From: Ureibacillus aquaedulcis
GTDB taxonomy: Bacteria; Bacillota; Bacilli; Bacillales_A; Planococcaceae
Length of the DNA: 64,000 nucleotides
Assembly: GCF_030418165.1 (NCBI RefSeq)
Contig: NZ_JAUHTQ010000002.1
Location: forward strand, 124,001-188,000
Reading direction: 5' to 3'
The notes under the pieces are model-generated. The model was given only the letters and a program-made list of their open reading frames with translations. It was not told where the DNA came from and made no database searches. The position numbers were made by a program, and so were the translations under genes. This document shows, one piece after another, positions 1 through 8,304 of the stretch (position 1 is its first letter; every line of letters starts with the position of its first letter).

Positions 1-601
1 AACATGATGCCTTAGAATTAGTAGAGAACCAGTTTCGAATTTTGATAGGATCTGCAACAGTAGGAACAATAATAGGTTTACTTTTGTTACCGACATTTAT
101 TGCGATTTTTTCAAGGGCAATCGCTCATTTAAAGAGGAACGAGGCTCGATACCGGCTTTATTGAAAAAAGGAATTACATTTCCTTATTTTAAACGTGCGA
201 AAAAACATATTCATCTACCAAGATATGCTTATTTAAAAGATATGAACTGGCGAGATATGCCATTTAAATTATTTTGCATTAATATTTTAATCACAGCAAT
301 ATATACTATTGGCGTTTTATCTGCGCTATACGCAGCCTTGCTTGTACCAGAACGGGAAACAACCGCTGTTATGGCATCAGGCTTGATCAATGGTATAGCT
401 ACAATCTTGCTTATTATCTTTGTTGACCCTAAAATCTCAATCCTGGCAGATGATGTAATCAATCAAAAGGGGAGTTATGTTTCTTTAAAAAGCGTCTCAA
501 TAATGATGGTAACTTCAAGGTTATTAGGAACACTTTTAGCGCAGTTGTTGTTCATTCCAGCTGCTAAATATATTGCTTGGTTTACTCAGTTTCTAGTTTA
601 G
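1..601 (+). pseudogene. amj: Lipid II flippase Amj family protein, frameshifted and cut by the window edge
   Basis: This is the C-terminal part of an Amj (DUF2837) membrane protein, the alternative flippase that moves lipid II across the membrane for peptidoglycan synthesis. From base 3 one frame reads a membrane helix and FSRAIAHLK, then stops at 162-164. A second frame, open from about base 131 to 601, continues as KEERGSIPALLKKG and then the family-typical AIYTIGVLSALYAALLVPE and INGIATILL..FVDPKISILADD. One base is missing in the tttaaag run near 127-134; restoring it joins the frames as AHLKEERGSIPALL. The TTG at 161 has no ribosome binding site, so it is not a separate gene start. The family identity is from memory but the motifs are distinctive. 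The gene is either a recent pseudogene or carries a homopolymer assembly error. Confidence 0.75.
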
Positions 602-788
602 GGTTTTAAACCTGAGATAATTAAGTATGATAGAGTTTCAAGCTTTTCTAGTCGTATCATTCTTCGCTTGGAACACGCTTATTTAGTTTGTTAACGGATC
701 TGTATTCCTTGTATTTTGGAATTAAAATAACTCCATCTTTAGTTTGTTAGAAATACGGGGTAAACTGGAGAAGGTAATAAGAAATTTT

Positions 789-816
789 TGAAACCTTTTA
801 CAAGTATATCCGTATG
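789..816 (+). promoter_or_regulatory. ECF sigma factor promoter (SigW/SigM-like)
   Basis: The -35 TGAAAC at 789-794 is separated by exactly 16 bases from CGTATG at 811-816, which matches the TGAAAC-N16-CGTA consensus of Bacillus ECF sigma factors. It lies 75 bases before the first gene of the operon at 892-3404, so that operon probably belongs to an envelope-stress regulon. Confidence 0.65.
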
Positions 817-891
817 AAAAACTAGGAGTTAGCAAAAGGCAAACACATATCAAAAACACTGTTGTAGTGCTGTGGGGGGGAAGTTCAGGTT

Positions 892-1353
892 ATGAAGTTT
901 GAAAATGCCGTGTTGGAGTATCGTTTGCACAAGGCCACGAATTTATATGAACCGATTTATTATTACAAGATGATTGAATTATCCCAAATTTTGGCAAGAC
1001 GGGAGTGTGAGTTCTTTATTAAGGAAGGGAAGACATACAAACAGCTTTCCTCATCTATCGAAGGTAACTTATTTGTTATTTATGTGGAGCTCTTTGAGGA
1101 AGGGCCAATTGAACTTGAGAACACTTTAGAACAAGGCATTAAACTCGAAGTTCGGGAATTGAATGCACGTCAAAATTATCCTCTTTTATCAACGGAGGAT
1201 GTTTCAAATCATCTGGATATTTTAAGTGTCATCGGAAGCGTTTATACATACCTTGAAAAAAATGAGTGGGAACGTGATTCTGCCGAAATCGATGAGGACA
1301 GGGGAGTATATGTTTTATATGTTACACCTACAGGATATACGCTAGAAACATAG
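892..1353 (+). CDS. Conserved hypothetical protein, first gene of ECF-controlled operon
   Basis: A 153-residue acidic protein with no signal peptide or membrane segment, so probably cytoplasmic. I do not recognise the family. It has alternating hydrophobic and charged segments consistent with a mixed alpha/beta fold. The start ATG follows a G-rich stretch (ggggggaag) by about eight bases. The next gene starts 17 bases after its stop, and the four genes up to 3404 are closely packed on one strand behind the ECF promoter at 789. In Enterobacteria the ATP-grasp/DUF350 genes also travel with small soluble proteins of unknown function, so this may be an accessory factor of the ligase, but that is inference. 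Confidence 0.8.
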   Translation: MKFENAVLEYRLHKATNLYEPIYYYKMIELSQILARRECEFFIKEGKTYKQLSSSIEGNLFVIYVELFEEGPIELENTLEQGIKLEVRELNARQNYPLLSTEDVSNHLDILSVIGSVYTYLEKNEWERDSAEIDEDRGVYVLYVTPTGYTLET

Positions 1354-1370
1354 GGAGGAAATGATGATAG

Positions 1371-1709
1371 ATGAGTAAGACCAAAAAAATGATGGTTGGT
1401 GTGCTGGGCGCGGCAGCTTTAGTTTCCCTCACGGCTTGTGCAGAAGAAGAAGCTTATGGGGCACCGACTGGAACAGATTGTGATGATTGGGAATGGGATA
1501 GTACAACAGATTCTTATTATTGCGATGATGATGATTCTATTCGAGCAGGACACTACTTTTATGGTGGACACTATTATGACTCCAAGAAAAAATTAACGGG
1601 TAGTTCCCTATATAAGAGCAATACGAATACATACTCTAACTCTTCTTCAGGTTCTTCCACATTTAAATCTGGAATTGGTAGCGGTACTAAAGGCGGTTTT
1701 GGTGGATAG
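1371..1709 (+). CDS. Small lipoprotein with Asp/Tyr-rich body and Gly-rich C-terminus
   Basis: A 112-residue protein with a lipoprotein signal: basic start, hydrophobic stretch and lipobox LTAC with the lipidated Cys at about residue 23. The mature part is acidic and aromatic (clusters of Asp and Tyr), then Ser/Thr/Gly-rich, and ends exactly in GGFGG. It should be anchored on the outer face of the membrane. Its stop is two bases before the ATP-grasp gene. In layout it resembles the YgiB/YjfM (DUF1190) lipoproteins that sit beside the YgiC/YjfC ATP-grasp genes in E. coli; I recall those as also Gly-rich at the C-terminus, but the sequences are not obviously alignable here. The ribosome binding site GGGAGG lies 12 bases before the ATG. 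Confidence 0.82.
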   Translation: MSKTKKMMVGVLGAAALVSLTACAEEEAYGAPTGTDCDDWEWDSTTDSYYCDDDDSIRAGHYFYGGHYYDSKKKLTGSSLYKSNTNTYSNSSSGSSTFKSGIGSGTKGGFGG

Positions 1710-1711
1710 AG

Positions 1712-2965
1712 ATGGATGAATTTATTGAAAAACGCCAAAACTTCTATAACGAAATAGACAATTTTTGGCATGACATCTACGGGAAAGAGTATGCTTTATT
1801 AGATATCAAGAAAGAATCTGTTGAAAACATTGAGCGACTTCGAAAGGCTACCGAACAAATCGGACACATTTTTTATAGAACGGCGCCATTATTGCGCCGA
1901 CTAGATAATGAGACATTTGCACGTTTAGGATTTCCCAGTGAAACGCACGCATTCCTTCGTTTGAAAACAATTCCAATAGAAAGTGTAATTGCTCGGCTGG
2001 ATTTGGTTGTAATGGGAGATGAAATAAAGCTGCTCGAGCTGAATGCAGATACACCTACGTTTATAAAAGAAACATTCTATGTGAACGGTAAAGTATGTGA
2101 CTACTTCCATATGGAAAACCCAAACGCAGGATTTCAAGACCAGCTTAGAAAAGCATTATTAACAGCTGTAACAGCTTCTGCTCCAATAAAAGATTCCAAT
2201 ATAATCTTTGCATCACATCCGGATAACGAAGAAGATAAACAGACAACATTGTATTTAAAGGAACTATTGGGAATAGATAGTCAATATATGGATTTTAATG
2301 AGCTGCGAGTCGTTGATCAGCCGGTTTTTGATGGGGGTAAAATCATTTTGTCTCCTGGTCTCTATGATGTTCACGGCAATAAAATTGACTTGTTATATAG
2401 ACAAACTTACCCAATTGAACATTTGATCCATGATGAGGACCCTTCAACAAAGGAAAAAGTAGGACAGATGTTGATGCAGCTTGTAGAACAGAAAGAGTTG
2501 GCTATTTTAAATCCACCCTCTGCTTTTTTACTTCAATCAAAAGCGATTATGGCACTTATTTGGGGACTGCATGAAGAACAGCATGGCTTCTATACTCAAG
2601 AAGAACACGGGATTATTAAGAAATATTTCCTGGCAACTTATTTAGATCCAGACGAATTTCTGCTGAATGGACGGAAATTTGTGAAAAAACCAGCTTTCGG
2701 ACGTGAAGGAGATACGATTGAAATCTATTCGGGTACTGGAAAAAAGGTTGCGGAAGATAGTCATAAAACCTATCGGGAAGAACTATCAGTTTACCAAGAA
2801 TTTATCGACCTTCCCATGATTGATATTCAAACTGTTCACGGAACTAGACGAGCACATTATATGTATGGTTCTTTCTATATCAATGGGGAGGCCAGTGCTA
2901 TTGGAGTGCGTGCAGGAGGACAAATTACGGATAACGCTTCATATTTTTTGCCAATTGGCATTTAA
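1712..2965 (+). CDS. Glutathionylspermidine synthase-like ATP-grasp ligase (YjfC/YgiC family)
   Basis: A 417-residue protein of the glutathionylspermidine synthase pre-ATP-grasp/ATP-grasp family (PF03738). Visible landmarks are LLELNADTPT near residues 108-117, KPAFGREGDTIEIYSG near 318-333 (nucleotide-binding loop), YQEFIDLP near 365, and the family-typical end GGQITDNASYF. The founding enzyme joins the glycine carboxylate of glutathione to spermidine; the short YjfC-type members lack the amidase domain and their substrate is unknown. It follows the GGFGG-ending lipoprotein by two bases and precedes a DUF350 gene, an association also seen in E. coli yjfC/yjfL. Bacilli generally lack glutathione, so a different glycine-ended substrate is likely (inference). 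Confidence 0.85.
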   Translation: MDEFIEKRQNFYNEIDNFWHDIYGKEYALLDIKKESVENIERLRKATEQIGHIFYRTAPLLRRLDNETFARLGFPSETHAFLRLKTIPIESVIARLDLVVMGDEIKLLELNADTPTFIKETFYVNGKVCDYFHMENPNAGFQDQLRKALLTAVTASAPIKDSNIIFASHPDNEEDKQTTLYLKELLGIDSQYMDFNELRVVDQPVFDGGKIILSPGLYDVHGNKIDLLYRQTYPIEHLIHDEDPSTKEKVGQMLMQLVEQKELAILNPPSAFLLQSKAIMALIWGLHEEQHGFYTQEEHGIIKKYFLATYLDPDEFLLNGRKFVKKPAFGREGDTIEIYSGTGKKVAEDSHKTYREELSVYQEFIDLPMIDIQTVHGTRRAHYMYGSFYINGEASAIGVRAGGQITDNASYFLPIGI

Positions 2966-2987
2966 CAAGAGAGGATAAGGATAATAA

Positions 2988-3404
2988 ATGGAATTTATAT
3001 CATGGGCAAGTTTTTTAGATTTTCTTCAATACATAGGAGTGGGCCTTGTTCTGATTTTTATTGGAACAACTGCCTTTGCGTTTACAACAAAATTCTCTGA
3101 ATGGAAATTAATCCAGGAAGGGAATTTGGCAGTTGCATTAAAGTTATGGGGAAAAGTGATTGGTTTAGGTATTACGATCTATACAGTTTGGTCGTCGAGC
3201 GTTAATCTACTGGATGCCTTTATTTGGGGTTTAATCGGCATTGTCGTTCAGGTTGTTGTCTATTTATTAATTGAATTTGTCCTGACACCATCCAAAACAA
3301 ACTTGGCAAGAAAGGTAGAGGAAGGAAATACAGCTGTTGGATTTAGTCTATTTGCAATAGGTATTACAGTTGGTTTGATTGTGGCAGGAAGTTTGACTTA
3401 TTAG
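2988..3404 (+). CDS. DUF350 family membrane protein (YjfL-like)
   Basis: A 138-residue integral membrane protein with four predicted helices at about residues 13-34, 48-72, 77-99 and 116-137. It contains two similar halves, each with a short charged loop followed by EGN (QEGNLAVALKLWGKVIGLG and EEGNTAVGFSLFAIGITVG), which is the internal duplication typical of DUF350. Function is unknown; DUF350 genes recur beside the YjfC-type ATP-grasp gene, as here. Start is supported by AAGG seven bases upstream. It is the last gene of the operon and is followed by a strong terminator. Confidence 0.85.
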   Translation: MEFISWASFLDFLQYIGVGLVLIFIGTTAFAFTTKFSEWKLIQEGNLAVALKLWGKVIGLGITIYTVWSSSVNLLDAFIWGLIGIVVQVVVYLLIEFVLTPSKTNLARKVEEGNTAVGFSLFAIGITVGLIVAGSLTY

Positions 3405-3464
3405 TTGTGGTGTTTTTCTAATGTATAACCCGTGGGCCGGCGCAAGTTTAAAAAAAGCAAATCT

Positions 3465-3506
3465 AAAAAAACGATTCCTTTTATTATCCAGGGAATCGTT
3501 TTTTTA
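3465..3506 (+). terminator. Rho-independent terminator of the DUF350 operon
   Basis: Inverted repeat with stem AACGATTCC/GGAATCGTT, a 14-base loop and a run of seven T, about 60 bases after the operon's last stop. The A-run on the left means it may also work for leftward transcription from the YndJ gene. Confidence 0.8.
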
Positions 3507-3594
3507 ATGAGAAAAGCTTGTGTACCTTGACGATGAAAAAACAGGAAGCCAAGTAGAATTTAGATAATAAGCGTTCCTAAATAATACCTTCCTA

Positions 3595-5199
3595 TTACAT
3601 ATCGCGATGAGCAATGTAATAGGTGATTTTTAAAAAAGGAATAGAGAAAATCCACATATTATGTTGCGCATAAAGTCTTCCATCCTCTGTTTCTTTGACA
3701 TGAAAGGTTTCTTCCAAGGGTAATGTAAGCAGGTGCTTGTTCCAGGCTAAATAGATACCCGTATCAAGGTTGGCACGGCTTTTTTTGCTTGATAATTGAA
3801 GATCCTTGCCAATTTGGTTTAATTCCAGTATCCCAATCATCGATGACCATGGAAGTGGTAAAGCGATGTTCATATAGGTGCGCTCTTTCGTTCGGTGCCA
3901 TGAATACAAAGCTATAAAGGTTACTTTATTATTAATTTTTCTTACCCATGCTCTTGGGTGACTTCTTCCGTCTAGATTCTTATTAACTTTTATAATGCCT
4001 CCTGTCATCTCAATACGTTTACCTGATAGAGGCAGATTGATTTGTTGTGTATAGGAGCTGATTAAACGGTAGATGGCAGCAAGAGGCTTGAACCAACATT
4101 TCCATTTAATCTCGGCATAAAGTCGATAATCAAGTGTATTTTCATAAAAATCTCGAACTGCTGGAGCCAAGGTATTTACATTGATTGCCGGTTCATATAT
4201 CTCCATTTCATCCACCAATCCATTATACGAGCCTAATGCTTGCTGATCCTTGATTTCATAAACAAGCTTTTCCCCGATAACCAAGGAACCTCGAATTTTA
4301 CTAACTGGAAAAGTCCAATTATTTGTATTAGGGGGAGGAACAACGATAGACCATCCCACTACACCTAATAAAGCGAACAAGACGCAATTAAAGAACCCAT
4401 GAAATCTGAGCATAAAATCGATACTGATGGAAAAATCATTCGATAGTCGACCAAAGGCATACAAAAAGGAGAAAAGAATGGTCACACCTAAAGACCCGAA
4501 TGATAGAAGAATCAGCCATTTTTGCAATCGATGTGAAAATCGTACCCTTAAAGAAAAGAAAATAAAAGAATAGATTCCTAGAATATAAAACACAACCGAA
4601 ACCCACTCAATCCAAACAGAAAAAGTAATGCCTATTGCTAGAATGATAGGTGACACTAAAATAATTCCCGCAGCAAGAGGATAGAAGTTTGGCTTATAAA
4701 GCCTGCCAAGAAATCCTGCAAAAATAGGTAATAAAAAAGCGGCGTAATGAAAATGGATTGCAGTCAACCAAGTGATAATCGGGGAAAATCCCGTATCGAT
4801 ATCTGTGATATGGGCAAAGAACCACATCCCGCCAATTGCCAAGTTGAAGAGAGCGATGTCGATGCAGAATTCTTCGAAATGAACAAAACCCCGTGTTAAA
4901 AAGCGATATATTCCATAGGCTGCAACAATAAAAGTAAATAACAAGTAAATTGCTGCAAGTAAATAATCCCAACCTGATTGATTTGTTATATGTATAAGAC
5001 TCACAGAAATATAAGCTGGGATGGAAAAATAAGAGTAGTAACGTCCGAACCAATCGTTCTCTTTAACAATCATTTGCAAAGTAAAGGGTACATAGACAAC
5101 TTGTGCAAGCGTCAGCATTAAAAGATGCGGGGAATCCTGTGCAAAAACAACCGCAAATAGGAACAATACAATCGAAAGGAGCTTCTGTTTATTTCTCAT
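3595..5199 (-). CDS. yndJ: YndJ family membrane protein
   Basis: About 534 residues. The N-terminal roughly 290 residues are a string of eight or nine hydrophobic helices; the C-terminal roughly 240 residues are soluble and beta-rich. This matches Bacillus YndJ, an uncharacterised multi-pass membrane protein sometimes listed as a transporter. An ATG at 5199 (MRNKQKLL) preceded by AAGGAG about 12 bases upstream is preferred over the ATG at 5220, which has no ribosome binding site. It overlaps the end of the DUF4166 gene by about ten bases, implying translational coupling. Function unknown; the DUF4166 and SRPBCC-DoxX neighbours are its usual partners. Confidence 0.75.
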   Translation of the reverse strand: MRNKQKLLSIVLFLFAVVFAQDSPHLLMLTLAQVVYVPFTLQMIVKENDWFGRYYSYFSIPAYISVSLIHITNQSGWDYLLAAIYLLFTFIVAAYGIYRFLTRGFVHFEEFCIDIALFNLAIGGMWFFAHITDIDTGFSPIITWLTAIHFHYAAFLLPIFAGFLGRLYKPNFYPLAAGIILVSPIILAIGITFSVWIEWVSVVFYILGIYSFIFFSLRVRFSHRLQKWLILLSFGSLGVTILFSFLYAFGRLSNDFSISIDFMLRFHGFFNCVLFALLGVVGWSIVVPPPNTNNWTFPVSKIRGSLVIGEKLVYEIKDQQALGSYNGLVDEMEIYEPAINVNTLAPAVRDFYENTLDYRLYAEIKWKCWFKPLAAIYRLISSYTQQINLPLSGKRIEMTGGIIKVNKNLDGRSHPRAWVRKINNKVTFIALYSWHRTKERTYMNIALPLPWSSMIGILELNQIGKDLQLSSKKSRANLDTGIYLAWNKHLLTLPLEETFHVKETEDGRLYAQHNMWIFSIPFLKITYYIAHRDM

Positions 5200-5800
5200 T
5201 GGGCTTGAACTCTCCTTCATACGAGAAAATATGACCGATTAACGGATTCCTGACATCCACCGATATTTGAAAGACTCTCTTTTCTTCGCTATATTTTTCG
5301 GTGACGGTTGCTAAACCTTGTAATATTTTCGGTATAGGTATTTCAATTTTCCAAAGAACCAGTCGTTGTTTGCTGGATTCAATTCTCAAGGATCCATCAG
5401 AAGAAACGATAAACACTAAATCTGAATATAGAATACTTGGCTCTCCTAGATAATCTTTGATCAAATTACGTTCGGGATCATAACTCATAAGGGCATTAAA
5501 ATATCTTTTCTTTTCCCCAAAGTAAAATACTCTTTCCCAATGGATTTGTTCCTCGCCGTCTGCACCAACGAAGGGAGTATTCAATATTTTGAAGGGGATG
5601 TTCGTCCCGTATTCAGGGAATAATAGTTTTCTTTTTGTACCTAGCCAGAATAATGGATAAAGAAATTTTGGACCCACTTTAATACTTTTCATCACACCTT
5701 GCGCCTGAAACGGGGCATGATTCGAAAAACTATATCTCTTTTGCAGCATGGGGTGCAATCTATAAAACTCTTTATCCAATGCCTTTTTATATACCGACAT
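5189..5800 (-). CDS. DUF4166 domain protein
   Basis: A 203-residue soluble protein recognised as DUF4166 from its arrangement: HPMLQKRYSFS at the N-terminus, a central HWERVFYFGEKKRYFNALMSYD, and a C-terminal VFQISVDVRNPLIGHIFSYEGEF. It has no signal peptide. Function is unknown. It lies between the SRPBCC-DoxX gene, six bases upstream, and yndJ, which it overlaps, so the three form one leftward operon. DUF4166 proteins are often next to or fused with epimerases and SRPBCC proteins, hinting at small-molecule or lipid modification, but this is inference. GAGG lies four bases before the ATG. Confidence 0.75.
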   Translation of the reverse strand: MSVYKKALDKEFYRLHPMLQKRYSFSNHAPFQAQGVMKSIKVGPKFLYPLFWLGTKRKLLFPEYGTNIPFKILNTPFVGADGEEQIHWERVFYFGEKKRYFNALMSYDPERNLIKDYLGEPSILYSDLVFIVSSDGSLRIESSKQRLVLWKIEIPIPKILQGLATVTEKYSEEKRVFQISVDVRNPLIGHIFSYEGEFKPNEK

Positions 5801-5806
5801 TAATCC

Positions 5807-6709
5807 TCATCTCTTTCTCTTACAAGTAGTTGCTGAAGGTAGATCCTTGCTCATGAAAAATCCGACAAATGAAATAAACAATAGACTAATATTAAATGTT
5901 AAAGGATTAAAGGGATGGAACAATGCATCGGGATTTACGAATATTGCCGTTATGGTAAGAAGGGGAAACACGATAATCTGCAAGCGAAGCAGATTTCTTT
6001 TCTTTTTATATAGCAGCCAGAATAGTCCAAAGATGACTTCAAGGATTCCCGTGGTTTTCACTATCGAAAAAGCCATATCGTCAGAAAAAGGACTTAGATT
6101 TTTCACCATTAGAACTTCATCTGGGTGCATGTAGATAAGCTTCGGGATGAGTCCATGATAGATCCATATAAAGCAAAAAAGGCAAGTGATGAACCAGCAT
6201 ACAAAAAACCGTAAATATTGGGAGTACGGGGTTTCACCATTTTCCAGCCATCTTTTCAATACATCGAAACTAAGGGCAGTTCCCCATCCAATAAGAGGAC
6301 GAAACAGCAATCGATCGAGGATTCTGCCTAATTTCCCGAAAGGCACGTCATAATCATATTGAGTTAAAAATGTAACGGAGTTTTCTTTCGGTACGTACTT
6401 CCAATATCCTTTTCCTTCTTTAATAGGGGATATAGCGTTGTCTGTTCCAAAATGCAATGATGAAGTTTTTGCACCATTTTTACCTTCATGGCTGCCAGAG
6501 GTGATTCCCCAGCCCTCTATTGACTGACCAAATCCGATATTGCGTTTATATGAAAAATGTTGGGGTTCATTCTCTTCCTTAGGTAAATAGGTAATGGAAG
6601 AAAACCGCAGATCCCATTGTTCATGCAAATGCGGCGTTTGAGTTGCTTTCCATAGCTCATCCATTGGGGCATTAATATCAATTTCGACATAAACGGGCTT
6701 GCGTTTCAC
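5807..6709 (-). CDS. SRPBCC domain protein fused to DoxX-like membrane domain
   Basis: About 300 residues. Residues 1-150 form a START/SRPBCC-like domain starting with VYVEIDINAPMDELWKAT, typical of hydrophobic-ligand binding; the C-terminal half has four hydrophobic helices resembling DoxX-like proteins. The start is uncertain: GGAGG at about 6720 is best placed for GTG at 6709, while ATG 6718 sits directly on it and TTG 6742 has none upstream. It is the first gene of the operon with DUF4166 and yndJ. Role unknown. Confidence 0.72.
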   Translation of the reverse strand: MKRKPVYVEIDINAPMDELWKATQTPHLHEQWDLRFSSITYLPKEENEPQHFSYKRNIGFGQSIEGWGITSGSHEGKNGAKTSSLHFGTDNAISPIKEGKGYWKYVPKENSVTFLTQYDYDVPFGKLGRILDRLLFRPLIGWGTALSFDVLKRWLENGETPYSQYLRFFVCWFITCLFCFIWIYHGLIPKLIYMHPDEVLMVKNLSPFSDDMAFSIVKTTGILEVIFGLFWLLYKKKRNLLRLQIIVFPLLTITAIFVNPDALFHPFNPLTFNISLLFISFVGFFMSKDLPSATTCKRKR

Positions 6710-6843
6710 TCTATTCATTCCTCCAGTCGATTCTATTTGCAATAAAAATTATAAGTACATCTATTAGAGTTATAGAGTCGTATTATTTAACATTATTCTT
6801 AGAAAATATATTTAGGAAAATATCACTTCGGCAGCTACTAATC

Positions 6844-6939
6844 CTATAAAAAATAATTAAGTAATAATAACATTAATGCTAATCCAGAAAATGCATAATA
6901 AGCTATACCAGTTTTACTCATTCCCTTTTTATCTCTCAT
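6844..6939 (-). CDS. Small single-pass membrane peptide (31 aa)
   Basis: A 31-codon ORF: basic N-terminus MRDKKGMSKTG, then one hydrophobic helix (IAYYAFSGLALMLLLLNYFL), then TAG. The ATG is preceded by GGGGTG with seven bases spacing. This charge-then-helix pattern with a good ribosome binding site is typical of genuine small membrane proteins of Bacilli. It lies upstream of, and on the same strand as, the SRPBCC-DoxX operon. No family recognised. Confidence 0.5.
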   Translation of the reverse strand: MRDKKGMSKTGIAYYAFSGLALMLLLLNYFL

Positions 6940-7105
6940 TTCTTTTCACCCCGCATTGTAAATGTTACCAATATCATACTAATCTGCCTCCATTATACAG
7001 AAAAAATAAAATGATGGTGTAAAAAAACAATTTAATATCACGCGCGTATTCATTTCTGAAAATATACGAATCTTTCTAGATGATAGCCAATTTGTTTTTC
7101 TTTCA

Positions 7106-7243
7106 TCAAGATAGAAATGACAATCTAATTTTCCTAACATTCCTTATGCAATAATAGAAGGGGATTGTTTTAGATTTTTTATCCCATTTTATTATTGCTT
7201 CTATCTCAGAAGCTTGACTTGCATTAGAACAACCACAAGGCAA
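7106..7243 (-). CDS. Possible 45-aa small ORF
   Basis: A TTG-started 45-codon frame with an AAGGAG seven bases upstream, beginning MPCGCSNASQ and rich in Lys/Arg near the end. It begins about 30 bases after the LysR stop on the same strand. The ribosome binding site is good but length and composition are weak evidence; it could be a chance frame or the remnant of a longer gene. Confidence 0.22.
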   Translation of the reverse strand: MPCGCSNASQASEIEAIIKWDKKSKTIPFYYCIRNVRKIRLSFLS

Positions 7244-7273
7244 ATTTGTTACTCCTTTTTCAATAAGAATCCT

Positions 7274-8143
7274 CTACACTCTTTTTCTTAACGATAGATA
7301 TTCTAAAAATCTCTTTGCTGCAAGTGAAAGAGATTTTTGCTCTCTCATAGCAATGCCGATATTGCGAAAAGCAGGCACTTCAAGCTCCTTTGCTATAATT
7401 TTATAGGGAATGCGCTGTAAAATTAATTCTGGTAATATACTAATTCCTAATCCGTTTTCTACCATCGACATAATGGCATAGTCATCCCATGTTGTGAATT
7501 GGACTTGCGGGACGATTTGGTGCTGTATAAAAATTTGAGAGATTTCAGCTTTCGCACCTTTTTCCAAAAGCATAAATGGGTTGTTCGATAATTCTTTTAT
7601 TGGAAACTTGTCGCAATTCACAAACGGGTGTTCCTCAGGAAGTACAACAAGTAGGCGATCTTGTTCCACAAAGATTGTTTCCAATTCACCTTTCGTCGGC
7701 AGTCGTAAAAATCCAAAGTCAACCCGTCCTTCAATAATCCAATTTTCGATTTCTGTATAGTCGCCTAATAGTAATTCAAAATCAATACCCGGATAATCTT
7801 TCTTAAACACTTTGATTATATTTGGCAGCCAATGTGTAGCCACACTTGAAAAGGTTCCAATACGAATAATACCAGATTCTATATCGCGCAAATCCTCAAT
7901 TTGCAGCATTAACATTTGGTGTTCATTACAGACCCGTTCTAATTGTGGCAATAATTTTAAGCCATCAGATGTTAAAGTAATCCCCGTTCTTCCTCTTTCA
8001 AATAGCAAAATTCCCCATTCTGTTTCTAAATCACTGATCATACGACTAATGCCAGACTGTGTATAGCTTAAAGCCTCGGCAGCTTTAGTAAAGCTACCGT
8101 ATTCTACTGATTTTACAAAAGCCAAATATTTTTGAATGTTCAT
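7274..8143 (-). CDS. LysR family transcriptional regulator
   Basis: A 289-residue LysR regulator. The N-terminal winged helix-turn-helix is plain: FVKSVEYGSFTKAAEALSYT, QSGISRMISDLE, LLFERGRTGITLTSDG. The remainder is the LysR substrate-binding domain (IRIGTFSSVATHWLPNII, PEEHPF, GLGISILPELIL). ATG 8143 has GGAGAGGAG directly upstream and is preferred over the upstream in-frame ATGs to 8194. It is divergent from an EamA transporter gene with a 160-base gap, so it probably regulates that gene and itself in response to a metabolite. The ligand cannot be told from sequence. Confidence 0.9.
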   Translation of the reverse strand: MNIQKYLAFVKSVEYGSFTKAAEALSYTQSGISRMISDLETEWGILLFERGRTGITLTSDGLKLLPQLERVCNEHQMLMLQIEDLRDIESGIIRIGTFSSVATHWLPNIIKVFKKDYPGIDFELLLGDYTEIENWIIEGRVDFGFLRLPTKGELETIFVEQDRLLVVLPEEHPFVNCDKFPIKELSNNPFMLLEKGAKAEISQIFIQHQIVPQVQFTTWDDYAIMSMVENGLGISILPELILQRIPYKIIAKELEVPAFRNIGIAMREQKSLSLAAKRFLEYLSLRKRV

Positions 8144-8304
8144 AATACTCCTCTCCCTTACATGCGATTTTATCATAAATGGCATGAGAAACATTCAAAT
8201 TTGTGATATGTATTTATATGCTATTCTACAATTACTGAAAATCAGGATGTAATAGAAGTCCCAAAATAATTACCTATGTAGGCAATATGGGGAGGGGAAT
8301 GAGA

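Larger units (their letters stand above)
6743..7273. other. Long intergenic region with small ORFs
   Basis: About 530 AT-rich bases between the SRPBCC-DoxX gene and the LysR gene, both leftward. It holds a well-supported small membrane peptide gene (6844-6939) and a weaker 45-codon candidate (7106-7243). The remainder shows no RNA gene, repeat or convincing promoter. Confidence 0.5.
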
